DNA of 64,000 nucleotides from Marinobacter psychrophilus (GCF_001043175.1 NZ_CP011494.1:1674001-1738000); one strand, 5' to 3'. Numbered from the stretch's first letter, positions 17,285 through 26,565 are shown. A program made the numbers and translations. The notes: generated from the sequence alone by a model not told the origin.

Positions 17285-18907
17285 TTACGGTTGCTCAACA
17301 CCCTTCACAGAGGCCACTTCGGTGCTCAACGGCGCTCGACGGAACGCCTTGAGCATGAAAGGGCGGACGCTTGCCATGCTAGGGCCTTCTTGATTCACGT
17401 CTGGTTTTGCACCCAGTTGAAAGCTGGGCAACCCACCGCCGTTGCTTCCGGTCGCCAAGAACGGCGCAAGTAATTCCGGATTGCCGCTGATCACGTGAAC
17501 AATAACGTCACGGCTGGCGCCTTCGCCGGTCACCAGGGGTGCCGGCTGGTGATCGCCTAACAGCACCAGCAGGGTATTCTCATCCACGTGGCGCGTTGCA
17601 TAGCCTGTCGCCACGTTCAGCGCGTAATCGATAGCAAGAGCGAAGTGTTCACGAACTCGCTCAGGCTCCCGCCACAGGCTGGCAGGTGTTTCGCCGGCGC
17701 CTTCCCACTGCTTGAATGCGGTGCCGTCGCCAACACTGTCCCAATCGTCCAGCACCGGCAAAATAGGGACCCAGGGAGCATGGCTGCTAATCAGAGCTAC
17801 TTCTGCAAACATCGGCCCAACCGTTTGTTCACGAACGCTGCGCTGAAACCAGGACCAAGTGTACTGATCCGGCATGGTCACCCAGTTAAACGGAGGCCCT
17901 TGGTAATCCATGGTGGTGGATTGGTAAATACGGTTGTAGCCAAAGGCCTGGCCTTCTGGCCAGTCTTGGGTAATAGCCGGCATCACTGCGATTGTATCGT
18001 GTCCGGTTAACGCCATATCGTCTATCAGTGTGGGGTAATCGCTGGCTAGCAAAATCTCGTAGTCCAGCTGGGTATCAATCCACTGGCCGCTTAACATCGT
18101 GGCGTGTGCCAGCCAGGATTGCCCGCCTTGCACCGGTGAACCCAAGCGTCCAGACACCATGTACAGGCCCGCTGCGCTAACGGCGGCTTCCATTTTGTCG
18201 AGGCGGGAGCCGATAAGGTCCGTAAAGCGGTCGTCGGTGAGGCTGGAGATGCCGTAGGATTCGATAAACCCAAAAATCACATCGGTGTTGGCCAGGCCGG
18301 CCAGTGCCACAGGCTCTCCGGCCGCCGGATCGTTCGCCAAACTCTGGCTGAACTCTGCCGTTGACCGACGGGTGTCGATAGCGAGCAGTATCTGGTTCGA
18401 TGTTAGCTGCGCAGCGCTCAGGCTTACCACTGATTGGGGCGTAAACGACACCGCCACCAGCATTACCCCTGTGGCTAAAGCTGCTTTACCAAAACCGGAG
18501 TGCAAGCCTCCGGCAAGGTGGCTTAGCAGCTTGCTTATCCACAATGCCAAGCCACAAAACGCCAGCAGTAAAGCCAGCAGTATCAGCAGTGAAAGGCCAG
18601 TACCGAGGTTACTCAGCATCAGGTCGACCACCGAGCCGACCACCCCCAGCTCCAGATAAAGATTGAGTCCCCGCCCGAGACTTTGGCGAACCAGCAGATC
18701 GCTCAGTGTAAATAACGCCAACACGGCGTACAGCGTACCGACCACGCTGGCCAGCACCCGGGTAAATACAGACGGCGATAATAGACTAAACATGGCACAA
18801 ACTATCAGCGCCTCGGCGGCAATCCAAGGAATCCAAGGGTAACGCGGTAACAGTAACGCCAACAACAGAGCATTAAACAGCAACAACGTGAGCGCGAAAC
18901 GCTTCAA
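17285..18907 (-). CDS. Membrane-anchored alkaline-phosphatase/sulfatase-fold protein
   Basis: 540 residues. The first 165 or so hold about five hydrophobic segments; the rest is a periplasmic domain of the sulfatase / phosphoglycerol-transferase type. Metal-site elements are visible: the first-strand glutamate in GFIESYG, a candidate nucleophile serine in QSWLAHATMLSG, and the late LLGDHQP. This layout is shared by lipid-head-group transferases such as LtaS, OpgB and EptA, but the nucleophile context differs from all three, so the substrate is unknown. It is upstream of phnP on the same strand with 119 bases between; a link with phosphorus use is possible but unproven. Confidence 0.75.
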   Translation of the reverse strand: MKRFALTLLLFNALLLALLLPRYPWIPWIAAEALIVCAMFSLLSPSVFTRVLASVVGTLYAVLALFTLSDLLVRQSLGRGLNLYLELGVVGSVVDLMLSNLGTGLSLLILLALLLAFCGLALWISKLLSHLAGGLHSGFGKAALATGVMLVAVSFTPQSVVSLSAAQLTSNQILLAIDTRRSTAEFSQSLANDPAAGEPVALAGLANTDVIFGFIESYGISSLTDDRFTDLIGSRLDKMEAAVSAAGLYMVSGRLGSPVQGGQSWLAHATMLSGQWIDTQLDYEILLASDYPTLIDDMALTGHDTIAVMPAITQDWPEGQAFGYNRIYQSTTMDYQGPPFNWVTMPDQYTWSWFQRSVREQTVGPMFAEVALISSHAPWVPILPVLDDWDSVGDGTAFKQWEGAGETPASLWREPERVREHFALAIDYALNVATGYATRHVDENTLLVLLGDHQPAPLVTGEGASRDVIVHVISGNPELLAPFLATGSNGGGLPSFQLGAKPDVNQEGPSMASVRPFMLKAFRRAPLSTEVASVKGVEQP

Positions 18908-19054
18908 AAGGGGACGTCCTTTAAGAGAGGGCTCCCGCCGACGGGATACCCTATGTTGATACCGATAAGAAAACAGATACGCATGGGGCGGGGTTTTCGG
19001 ATTGCTAGGCGTGTAACATATTGCTCAAGTATTTAGCAGCATAGCGGGTAACCA

Positions 19055-19264
19055 TTAGCCGGCTGTACGATACTGTAAAATAAGGCTTACAATTTCATGG
19101 TCGCTTTTTGTCGATGCTAGAGAATCATTCAGAGAAGTTCTCTGCGGTAAGTGGATGTTGAATTTAGAACGTAAAATACTTTGTACTTCGCCATCAACGG
19201 CTGGGTCAAAATCTTTTCCAACATAAACACGGATGCGCTGATAAATAAATTCTTTATTGGCCAT
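19055..19264 (-). CDS. Small conserved-looking hypothetical protein
   Basis: 69 residues, soluble, mixed alpha/beta by eye (FIYQRIRVYVGKDFDP, then a helix and ILRSKFNIHLPQR). I do not recognise a family. The ATG at 19264 is used; another ATG three codons upstream is equally possible and neither has a strong ribosome site. It is 14 bases after the EamA exporter gene on the same strand, so it may be its downstream partner. Confidence 0.5.
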   Translation of the reverse strand: MANKEFIYQRIRVYVGKDFDPAVDGEVQSILRSKFNIHLPQRTSLNDSLASTKSDHEIVSLILQYRTAG

Positions 19265-19278
19265 TAAAATCATTTCTG

Positions 19279-20157
19279 TTATTTAGCATTAAAGTGTTTT
19301 CCAATATTTTGTCGGGTAACCTGAGCAGATGGTTTTCGAACAATGACAAGTGCGATTCCTCCGAGAATGGCGGCGGATGCCAGCACTAATCGCAAGGTTA
19401 TGAATTCGCCCAGAAAAACAACGCCACCTACGGCTGCAATCACCGGAACACTGAGCTGTATGACAGCGGCGTTCGTGGCTTTTAGCATGGGCAATACCAT
19501 GTACCATACAACATATCCTAGCCCGGATGTGAGCGCACCTGAGATAATTGCGTACCAGATGCCCGCAACATCCAGAGAAAGCCGGCTCAGCATGAAAAAG
19601 CTTAAAACGACGGCAAAGGCAACGGCGCGCGTGAAGTTCCCGGCGCTTGTGTGAACAGGGTTGCCGGCACTTCTCCCGCGCAAAGAATAAACACCCCAGC
19701 AAATCCCGGCTCCTAGCATCAACAGGGAACTGGCCACTGGCGGTGTGGTTGACAAACCAGGCAGAAACAACAGCAATAGCCCGCCGAAAGCGAGCGCAAG
19801 GCCGGCTAATTGCAGCTTGAGCAGGCGCTCTCCCGCCCAAAAACCGTAAACAATCATAGTGACTTGAACCGCGCCGAACAGCAGCAGTGCGCCCGTGGCC
19901 GTGGGCAAACTCACATAGGCAAATGAAAAACCCGCCGCGTAGGCGAACAAGGCCGCAGCAGACCACCAGCTTCCACTGCCGCTGCTGGGCCGGTTGCTGA
20001 TCCGCACAACCAGCAAAAGTACAATCGCACCCGAAATCAAACGGATCGCCGTAAAGCTAGCAGCATCAATATCCGTGTGTTTCAGGGCCATTCTGGCCAG
20101 CACCGAATTACTCGCGAAGGCAATCATGGCAAGAGTTGTCAGAATGATTATTCGCAT
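19279..20157 (-). CDS. EamA-family (DMT superfamily) transporter
   Basis: 292-residue inner-membrane protein with about ten hydrophobic spans in two EamA repeats. It starts with the typical MIAFASNSVLARMAL first span and has SFTAIRLISGAIVLL in the first repeat and GLGYVVWYMVLPMLKATNAAVIQL in the second. Members export amino acids or other metabolites or salvage small solutes; the substrate cannot be told. It stands alone apart from the small gene that follows it. Confidence 0.88.
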   Translation of the reverse strand: MRIIILTTLAMIAFASNSVLARMALKHTDIDAASFTAIRLISGAIVLLLVVRISNRPSSGSGSWWSAAALFAYAAGFSFAYVSLPTATGALLLFGAVQVTMIVYGFWAGERLLKLQLAGLALAFGGLLLLFLPGLSTTPPVASSLLMLGAGICWGVYSLRGRSAGNPVHTSAGNFTRAVAFAVVLSFFMLSRLSLDVAGIWYAIISGALTSGLGYVVWYMVLPMLKATNAAVIQLSVPVIAAVGGVVFLGEFITLRLVLASAAILGGIALVIVRKPSAQVTRQNIGKHFNAK

Positions 20158-20302
20158 AAGAAACTCTCTATCTGACGACTCGTTGCCACCACGCCAGCCT
20201 GCCCATTACTCCCGTAAGGAGCATGTGTTTGTTGTCGAAAGTGCGGAACGCGCCAACGGGTCTGTACTCCGGCGAGCGCCGCAAATGGGTTTAACGGGCT
20301 TG

Positions 20303-20542
20303 TTATATTTGCTTGTGGCTGCCATCACACAGTGGCTGTGATGCTGTTGATTTACAGCCGCAAAAAAAGACTTTTTTCGTTTCTGGTGCCGCGTATTTCA
20401 CGGGCCTAAAAGCTGAGCCACTATGAGAACCGTCGCAAAAAGGCTGTTTCGCACTTTTACCACAAGCGCACCAAAAGTAACTTTTTCCAGATTCTACTTC
20501 CACTGCGTAGGGCGTATCAGATGCTCGAATGGCTTCTGTCAT
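20303..20542 (-). CDS. CDGSH iron-sulfur domain protein
   Basis: 79-residue protein with two CDGSH motifs: CACGKSAKQPFCDGSH at about residues 25-40 and CGCKSTASQPLCDGSH at about 61-76. Each should bind a labile 2Fe-2S cluster through three cysteines and one histidine, giving a tandem-CDGSH (mitoNEET-like) redox or cluster-transfer protein. It lies close to a YkgJ-type cysteine protein on the same strand (43 bases apart), so both may serve metal or redox handling. Confidence 0.9.
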   Translation of the reverse strand: MTEAIRASDTPYAVEVESGKSYFWCACGKSAKQPFCDGSHSGSAFRPVKYAAPETKKVFFCGCKSTASQPLCDGSHKQI

Positions 20543-20585
20543 TATTATTCTCTCTCAATGATCGAATGAACATACCGCACAGAGT

Positions 20586-20939
20586 CTACACCAATACTTG
20601 CCGCGTATTCGCAATGTAGTGATGGACCTGGCGCTCAACTTTGGCGCCAATCATAACGTCGGGGCGTCGACCGTTAGGGCAGGGCAAACTGGGTGTTGTG
20701 CCAAATAATCGGCAGATTAAAGGACGCTCCCCGTAAACTGTGCAACCATCGGGGCCCAGGTGCACACAGCTAAGGTCACCCAGTGCGGCCTCATGTTCGG
20801 CGTCAGTTTTTACAGGCAGGCGCGACATTTCTTCCGAAGACGTCGTTACCGGCCCGCAACAATCGTGACAACCCGCCACACACTCGAACGAAGGAATCTG
20901 CTCGCGTAGACGCGCGATAATATTTCGATTTTTGTACAT
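20586..20939 (-). CDS. YkgJ-family cysteine cluster protein
   Basis: 117 residues. The YkgJ / UPF0153 pattern is clear: CVAGCHDCC, then CVHLGPDGCTVYGERPLICR and a late LPCPNG, the set of cysteines thought to bind zinc or an iron-sulfur cluster. Function in the family is unknown. The ATG at 20939 was preferred to one 39 bases upstream because the family match begins there, but its ribosome site is weak. Confidence 0.85.
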   Translation of the reverse strand: MYKNRNIIARLREQIPSFECVAGCHDCCGPVTTSSEEMSRLPVKTDAEHEAALGDLSCVHLGPDGCTVYGERPLICRLFGTTPSLPCPNGRRPDVMIGAKVERQVHHYIANTRQVLV

Positions 20940-20987
20940 ATATAGCCGCCATTTACCAAAACATAAACTGTGTTTCAAAAACCAACT

Positions 20988-21356
20988 CTACCGATATAAC
21001 GCGCAGATTTTATTGCCTGAGGGGTCTCTTAAATAGGCAATGTATAAGTTGGCTCCGCCGCGAAGCCCGGGTGGGTTCTCGCATGACGTGCCACCATTGG
21101 CAATGCCGGCAGAGTGCCAGGCATCAACGGTTGCGGAATTTTCTGCAGAAAAGCCGATGGTGGTGCCGTTACCATGATAAGCGGGTTCGCCATCAATTGG
21201 CTTTCCAATCGCAAAAGTGCCGCTGTTTGTTCTGTAAAAGCAGCGCCCTTTGTCATCCACCAGACCAGACTCGTGCCCTAGAGAGCCAAGAATAGCATCG
21301 TAAAAGATCTTTGATTGTTGAACATCGTTTGCACCAACCATAATGTGACTGAACAT
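20988..21356 (-). CDS. VOC-superfamily (glyoxalase/dioxygenase fold) protein
   Basis: 122-residue single-domain protein. It opens with MFSHIMVGANDVQQSKIFY, the usual first strand and helix of VOC proteins, and closes with YIAYLRDPSGNKICAL, where the late glutamate ligand of metal enzymes is replaced (GNKIC). It may therefore be a binding protein rather than a metal enzyme. The ATG at 21356 has GGAGAG ahead of it; the frame extends 42 bases further without a better start. Confidence 0.82.
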   Translation of the reverse strand: MFSHIMVGANDVQQSKIFYDAILGSLGHESGLVDDKGRCFYRTNSGTFAIGKPIDGEPAYHGNGTTIGFSAENSATVDAWHSAGIANGGTSCENPPGLRGGANLYIAYLRDPSGNKICALYR

Positions 21357-21431
21357 GCCTGCTCTCCGTAAGAAATATAAATACGCCCGAGACATCAATG
21401 CCGTATCTCGCTTTGACGCATGAGCATTGCG

Positions 21432-21734
21432 TCAACCGTCAAAAATATCAGATTGTAAGTTCGCACGGTCTACCTGCGGCTTTGTGTCGTCGTTGCTCTG
21501 CGCGGACATACTGAAAAAAAGAAAAACCAATAAGCAAAAGCCCGTGCCCCATACAAAAATTACTTTTAAATAGACGGCTATTTTTTTCTTAGCCGTCGGG
21601 TTAGGCTTTTTAGAGAAGCCGAAGTAATCCGCACCGAACAGGCCAACCCCGCAACTCTCACAATAGTTTTTCGAATACGAAATTCTTAATGCTGAAGGCT
21701 CAAATACTTCCCGACAACTATAGCAGCTAGGCAT
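21432..21734 (-). CDS. Hypothetical zinc-ribbon membrane protein
   Basis: 100 residues with two CXXC pairs (CYSC at 4-7 and CESC about 25 residues later), making a short zinc ribbon, then one membrane span (VIFVWGTGFCLLVFLFF) and a polar tail. I do not recognise a family. An in-frame start at 21788 would add 18 residues; the later ATG is chosen because it places the zinc ribbon at the very N-terminus. The role is unknown. Confidence 0.55.
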   Translation of the reverse strand: MPSCYSCREVFEPSALRISYSKNYCESCGVGLFGADYFGFSKKPNPTAKKKIAVYLKVIFVWGTGFCLLVFLFFSMSAQSNDDTKPQVDRANLQSDIFDG

Positions 21735-21807
21735 AGTGATTACTGATTCCTTGAAGTCATAACGTCGCCAGTATGTGCGTATGCTCATTACGAATCCCGA
21801 ACTTGCG

Positions 21808-22662
21808 TCAGGGCTTTTCGGTGGAATAATCGGTGTCTGCGAAAACCTCTGAGAGAATCGCTTGCTCTATATAACTGCGTTGCCTGGGTTTGGCTGGCAG
21901 CCTGACGGTGAGGTGAATCTCGCTGGCTACCGGAACCTGAATGGTCACCCTTGGGTCTACAGAAGGCACTTCCAGGCCCCGCGAAACGCCAACCTTAGTC
22001 ATGTACGTACGCACAGATTCCAGATAGGGCTTGCAATGGCGATTGGCTGCCGCCAGCAGTGCTTTTTGGGCGGTATGCCAGTCATCTTCTCGTTTGAAAG
22101 GCACGGTAAAAACATGAAAATCCCAGTGGTCAGTAAAACTCTCGTTGATAACCGGCTCAGACAAAAACAATGCATTGGGTATCACAATCATCCGCCCGGT
22201 GCGCTGGTGGGATGTTTTTCCAGGGCCTACTTCAAGCACCGTCGTTGCCAGCAGGGTCTGATCGATGACATCGCCCCGGAAATCCTTAACCTGAATACGA
22301 TCGCCCAGATTGAACGAGCCGGCACCACTCTTTAATATTGCGCCGGAAACACAAAGAATCAATTCTTTGGTGGCGACTACAAAAGCGACAGCGATAGCGA
22401 CGATGGACAAAGCCAGAGATCGAATCTGGTCGCCCCAGATTAGCGCCAGACCCAGTAATCCCAATAACAGGAAACCGTTGCGAAAGTTCATCAGTAACCG
22501 GCCCCGCAACTCTGACGACGTGACGTGCCGACGAATAAAGCGGGCGGTCAGCGTCCGCAGAATAACGATGGCCAGCAACAGCAACCCAGTGCTGATCAGC
22601 AGTCGCCAAATCGCGTCTGGCAACGAAAAATTCTGAGGCATCAGCGCCATGGTTTCGAACAT
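21808..22662 (-). CDS. MscS-family mechanosensitive channel-like protein
   Basis: 284 residues. Three N-terminal hydrophobic spans are followed by the MscS core: a pore-helix-like SLALSIVAIAVAFVVATKELI and the beta-domain start SGAGSFNLGDRIQVKDFRGDVIDQTLLATTVLEVG. Channels of this family release solutes on hypo-osmotic shock. The pore helix has fewer Gly/Ala repeats than E. coli MscS, so conductance may differ. It stands alone. Confidence 0.85.
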   Translation of the reverse strand: MFETMALMPQNFSLPDAIWRLLISTGLLLLAIVILRTLTARFIRRHVTSSELRGRLLMNFRNGFLLLGLLGLALIWGDQIRSLALSIVAIAVAFVVATKELILCVSGAILKSGAGSFNLGDRIQVKDFRGDVIDQTLLATTVLEVGPGKTSHQRTGRMIVIPNALFLSEPVINESFTDHWDFHVFTVPFKREDDWHTAQKALLAAANRHCKPYLESVRTYMTKVGVSRGLEVPSVDPRVTIQVPVASEIHLTVRLPAKPRQRSYIEQAILSEVFADTDYSTEKP

Positions 22663-22967
22663 ATTTCAGTCTCATGACAGTTAATTCGAGGGGGTATTGT
22701 CGGGGGAAAGCGAAGGCGTAACAAGCCGACATTCAGCTCATTCTCTCACGGTTGCCCGCGGAACAGGCCCTCACTACAGCGTCCCACCTAGGCGGAGCAG
22801 CGGCTCCGAACAACGCGGCTACTCGTGCAGTGCTCTCCCCGGTATGAAAGAAACCATCGACCTCCATTCCCTTGTGAATTCGGCAGGCTGGCACGTTTCG
22901 GCGGTCACACAAATTAAACTACAAACACGCGAAACACGGTGCTCTTGAGTTGGTTAACAGATCCGTA
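22663..22967. other. Intergenic stretch, no gene seen
   Basis: 305 bases between the start of the MscS-like gene and the end of the CAP-domain gene. No convincing coding frame, RNA or repeat is visible; it presumably carries the MscS promoter near its left end. Confidence 0.5.
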
Positions 22968-23480
22968 TTAACGCGGCCGGGCAAAAACCTGGGTCCAGAG
23001 AGGGGAGTATTGCGAGCCTGGCGACTCAATTCTCACCGCGCCCATTTCGGTGAATTTGGCACTCATTATATTGGCGCAGTGTCCCGGGCTCGAGAGCCAC
23101 GCATCAACCACCTCCTCAACAGAGTTCTGGCCTGCTGCAATGTTTTCGCCCACCGCTGACCAGCGGTAATCTCTGTCATTCACTCGCTCGCCGATCTCAG
23201 CGCCGTCAGGGCTGGTATGACTAAAGAATTCCAGCTCCGCCATGGCCTCCGAGTGGGCTCGCGCGGCATCCTCAAGTTTGCAGTTCCAGGACAGCGGATC
23301 GACGGCGTTAAAGTCGTGGCTGCCGCATTGCCGGGGCTGACTGCGAGCTTCATTGACTCGATTCAGCAAAGACTGATCTGCTTCGTCCATCTGGCAGTTA
23401 CCGGCCATAAGAAAACCGGAAAACCCGAGAATAAACAGCAAGGTAAGAGTGCACAATGAACGGGTAAATAAGAAAGTCAT
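22968..23480 (-). CDS. Secreted CAP-domain (SCP/PR-1-like) protein
   Basis: 170 residues with an N-terminal signal peptide (MTFLFTRSLC, hydrophobic core, cleavage near LMAGN). The CAP domain follows: LLNRVNEARSQPR, CKLEDAARAHSEAMAELEFFSHTSPDG with the conserved histidine, then VVDAWLSSPGHCANIM with the second one. Bacterial CAP proteins are exported and poorly understood; some bind sterols or lipids. A GTG one codon upstream is also a possible start. Confidence 0.87.
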   Translation of the reverse strand: MTFLFTRSLCTLTLLFILGFSGFLMAGNCQMDEADQSLLNRVNEARSQPRQCGSHDFNAVDPLSWNCKLEDAARAHSEAMAELEFFSHTSPDGAEIGERVNDRDYRWSAVGENIAAGQNSVEEVVDAWLSSPGHCANIMSAKFTEMGAVRIESPGSQYSPLWTQVFARPR

Positions 23481-23535
23481 CACTTAGTGAGAACCGGACA
23501 TGATTACCGTAGCCTGTTTAGCCATCTGACTTTCC

Positions 23536-23554
23536 TCGATTTTAGCAAAATCGA
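23536..23554. repeat. Perfect 8-bp inverted repeat
   Basis: TCGATTTT and AAAATCGA flank a 3-base AGC loop between the divergent CAP and CHAD genes. It could be a regulator site or a short hairpin; nothing else supports a function. Confidence 0.35.
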
Positions 23555-23717
23555 TCCCTGCGCAGCTGAGTATTAAATTCTCTACGTACGCTACGCTGAA
23601 TACGAATAATTCTATCAGAGGATCGACGATATACTAAAGTCACACCATTATTTTGTGATTTCGATAAGGCTTAGATAACGTCGGCAGTACCTTCTGAATA
23701 AAGAGTGGAGAGAAGTA

Positions 23718-24587
23718 ATGCGCTTTCGTCTCAATTCTACCGGTAACTTTGGCAAGCAGCTCAAGCGGCTGATGCAGTCAATTAACGAAGATATTGCTCT
23801 AGCGCTTTTGCACGCATGCAGGGTTCCGGAAACGGGTGTCCATGAGGCTCGAAAAAGCTGTAAAGAAGCGCGTGCTCTACTACGGCTGATTGGATCCCAG
23901 ATTGGCAAAGCCGAGTGCAGCCGCCAGCAAGAACATTACAAAGCGATTTCCGGGAAGCTTTCCGGCAGCCGAGACGCAGCGGTTCGTGTGAAAACCTGGC
24001 GGCAACTGGTAAACGAAAAAGCCGCGTTGCAGGAACAACGATACGACGCCATTGACTGTTTCCTTTCTGGACAGCAAAAACTCAATCCACTCGAGGCTAA
24101 AGGTCGTGAATTTTTCATCGAGCTGGCTTTAGAAGCAGAAGCTCAGAGCGCCGCACCGGAAGAATGGGATCTTCCAAAGTCACTGTCGACACTTATGCCC
24201 AACCTCAAACTCATATACCAAAAAGCTCTTAACGCCGAGAAGAAGGCAAATAGCTCTGACGAAATCGAAGCTTTTCACCAATTTCGAAAACGATCAAAAG
24301 ACCTGTTCTACTGTTTACGTGTATTGCGTCCGATGTTTGGCAAGGGCTCAAAGTCAAAGGTAAATAAGCTTGAAGTAATGACAGAACTTCAAGGCTTGGC
24401 CAATGACCAAGCCGTATTACTCGAATACTTGGCAGATCATCGCCACGAGATTGACCTGGATGATGAACAATGGGACTTAGCCGAGGCATGTATCGTTGCG
24501 AAGCTTCAGGCGCTTCAAAAGCAGACCCACAAACGGGCGAAAAGCCTTATTTCAGTTTCAGCAGCTTCCTTTATCAAGTCGTTATAG
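23718..24587 (+). CDS. CHAD-domain protein
   Basis: 289-residue all-helical protein. The CHAD signature histidine and basic residues are seen in VHEARKSCKEARALLRLI at about residues 40-57 and again in the second half in AFHQFRKRSKDLFYCLRVL. CHAD domains bind polyphosphate and are often fused or next to adenylate-cyclase-like CYTH domains; none is here. The ATG follows GGAGAG at 9 bases. It could respond to phosphate stores, which would fit the phosphonate operon in the same region, but that is inference. Confidence 0.85.
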   Translation: MRFRLNSTGNFGKQLKRLMQSINEDIALALLHACRVPETGVHEARKSCKEARALLRLIGSQIGKAECSRQQEHYKAISGKLSGSRDAAVRVKTWRQLVNEKAALQEQRYDAIDCFLSGQQKLNPLEAKGREFFIELALEAEAQSAAPEEWDLPKSLSTLMPNLKLIYQKALNAEKKANSSDEIEAFHQFRKRSKDLFYCLRVLRPMFGKGSKSKVNKLEVMTELQGLANDQAVLLEYLADHRHEIDLDDEQWDLAEACIVAKLQALQKQTHKRAKSLISVSAASFIKSL

Positions 24588-24700
24588 TTTTCAGTGCATG
24601 GAACGGCTCACTCAGAAGTGGGAAACGCTTGCGATCTGGCACCATGGGCCTAGGATAAAGGTGATCAGAGAAGGTATCTCATTGCGTGGAGGAAAGGGGT

Positions 24701-24886
24701 ATGAAGTGGGTCATTTTGATCATTATTGGCGCTGTTGTGGCCTTTTGGCTTTTTCGGGGCCGCGGTAGCAACAGCATTGAAGATCCCGAGGTGAAAATAT
24801 TTGAGGGAAAGGATTACTACCTCACATCCGATGACACCTCATCCGATGACAAGCCATCCTCTGGCGACAGTAACCCGCGTCATTGA
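24701..24886 (+). CDS. Small single-span membrane protein
   Basis: 61 residues: one N-terminal membrane span (MKWVILIIIGAVVAFWLF) followed by a short acidic, Ser/Asp-rich tail. The ATG at 24701 has a strong GGAGGAAAGGGG ribosome site, so it is very likely translated. No family recognised. It lies 113 bases after the CHAD gene in the same direction. Confidence 0.55.
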   Translation: MKWVILIIIGAVVAFWLFRGRGSNSIEDPEVKIFEGKDYYLTSDDTSSDDKPSSGDSNPRH

Positions 24887-24996
24887 GTTGCTGCTGGAGT
24901 GCACCGCCAATGAGGATGAGGTTGGATCCCTTTTACACATCCAAAAAAGCTAGGCGAGCACTGAAACAGATACGCAAACAGGTTGTCAGGCGAGTG

Positions 24997-25365
24997 TCAG
25001 TTTCCTAGCGCTTCAATTGCGCGCTGACCCACTTCTGTGTGGTGCAGCAACTTACCAAAGGGCGCGCTGGTGTCTCCCGACCCCTGTGTAAATACCAGTA
25101 CCGGGGTGTGGGTGCCGGTGTGAGTGCTGGTGTGGGTGCCGGTGTCGTTGTAATGCGCGGCCCAGTCGATTTGCCCGGCTTCGATCATCAGGAAGGATCC
25201 TTTGTCGTTCTGGGATAGCGAGTTTTTCGCTTTTTCCAGAATGCTTTCTGTGCTGTTACCGTCTTTATTTACGCCAACCATCTCGGCGCCACGCAACTGA
25301 CCGGTTGCCAGTTGCGTGGCGGAAGCGGCGGAATCCACCACAAGATTGTTGTTGGCGTGAGTCAT
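24997..25365 (-). pseudogene. Alkaline phosphatase remnant (5' truncated, internally deleted)
   Basis: The 122-codon frame joins pieces of an alkaline phosphatase. VVDSAASATQLATG is the segment carrying the phosphoserine of the DSAAS motif, then STESILEKAK; it jumps to a later FLMIEAGQIDWAAHYND (metal site) and HTPVLVFTQGSG near the normal C-terminus. The first part of the enzyme and roughly 200 central residues are missing. A Thr-His-rich run (THTSTHTGTHT) has grown from a short DNA repeat at about 25105-25145. The remnant starts right behind choV. An active enzyme is not possible from this. Confidence 0.85.
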
Positions 25366-25383
25366 GGAGAGGCCTATGCGGCC

Positions 25384-26565
25384 TTAGCTATCGTCTAAAT
25401 GTTTGCCCAGCATCGCGTGATACAGTTCCCGATCGCCGATGGCGCCGGTGATTTGACCGTTCTCTTCCACCAGCAGGCTATGACCGGTGAAGTACCGAAT
25501 CTCCACGGCATCCCGCAAGGGGGTGTCTGGCGCGATGCGGGTGGGCTGCTGGGCCAGGCTTTCGATAGCCTGACCTTCTTGCCACAGTTGGGTCTGGAAG
25601 GTTTGGCCACCGCTGGTGACCACCGCTTTTTCGGCTACATCCGGTGTGTGCAGCCAAATACCGTAGCGTTTATTGATGCAACGATTACCGCTGGCGTCTT
25701 CCTGTATCTCCCCGATAGGCAACGCCAGGGAACGTGCGGCCAGAACATTGAGCGGATTGGTGCTGGCAACAAAGCTTTTGACGTAATCGTTCGCGGGTTC
25801 CAGCACAATTGCTTCCGGCTTGCCATGTTGAACGATCTGACCGTCCTTCATAATCGCAATGTGCGAGCCCAGCTTTAGTGCTTCATCCAAATCATGACTG
25901 ACGAACACAATCGTTTTCTGCAGTTCTTCCTGCAAGGTCAGCAGTTCGTCTTGCAACTGGTTACGAATCAGCGGGTCAAGGGCGGAAAATGGCTCGTCCA
26001 TCAGCAGAATTTCCGATTCCGTTGCCAATGCCCGGGCCAGCCCCACCCGCTGCAGCATACCGCCGGACAGCTCAGCCGGTCTGGACTTGGCCCAACTGGA
26101 GAGACCAACCAACTCCAATTGACGCGCGACCTTCTTGCGGCGCTCGGCCTTGCCCAGACCTTGCAACTCCAGACCAAAAGCAACGTTGTCTTCCACCGTC
26201 AGCCAGGGCATCAGGGCGAAGTTTTGAAACACCATGGAGATGCGACGGGTGCGGATGTCCCGCTGAACTTTATCGCTGGCCTGGGTAAAATCCACCATCT
26301 CACCGTCGTGCCGAATGCGAATGGCACCACTGGTGACATCGTTCAAGCCGTTAACACAGCGCAGCAGGCTGGATTTTCCGGAACCGGACAGCCCCATCAG
26401 AACGCAAATCTCACCTTTCTTGACACTCAGGCTGGCATTTTGGACACCGACCACTAATCCGGTCTGGTCACGGATTTCAGCCCGGTCCATGCCCTGTTCA
26501 ATCAACGGCAGCGCGCGTTTGGGGTTTTTGCCGAAGACGACGTTTACATTCTCAAATTCGATCAT
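25384..26565 (-). CDS. choV: Choline/glycine betaine ABC transporter ATP-binding protein
   Basis: 393-residue ATPase of the ProV/OpuAA/ChoV class. Walker A GLSGSGKSS near residue 59, signature LSGGMLQR and Walker B ILLMDEPFSALDP are followed by a C-terminal regulatory extension of about 130 residues with a CBS-like piece (TPLRDAVEIRYFTGHSLLVEE). The ATG overlaps the choW stop (ATGA) and has an AAGGAG site. With the ChoX-like receptor upstream, choline import for osmoprotection or carbon use is the likely role; glycine betaine is the alternative. Confidence 0.88.
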   Translation of the reverse strand: MIEFENVNVVFGKNPKRALPLIEQGMDRAEIRDQTGLVVGVQNASLSVKKGEICVLMGLSGSGKSSLLRCVNGLNDVTSGAIRIRHDGEMVDFTQASDKVQRDIRTRRISMVFQNFALMPWLTVEDNVAFGLELQGLGKAERRKKVARQLELVGLSSWAKSRPAELSGGMLQRVGLARALATESEILLMDEPFSALDPLIRNQLQDELLTLQEELQKTIVFVSHDLDEALKLGSHIAIMKDGQIVQHGKPEAIVLEPANDYVKSFVASTNPLNVLAARSLALPIGEIQEDASGNRCINKRYGIWLHTPDVAEKAVVTSGGQTFQTQLWQEGQAIESLAQQPTRIAPDTPLRDAVEIRYFTGHSLLVEENGQITGAIGDRELYHAMLGKHLDDS

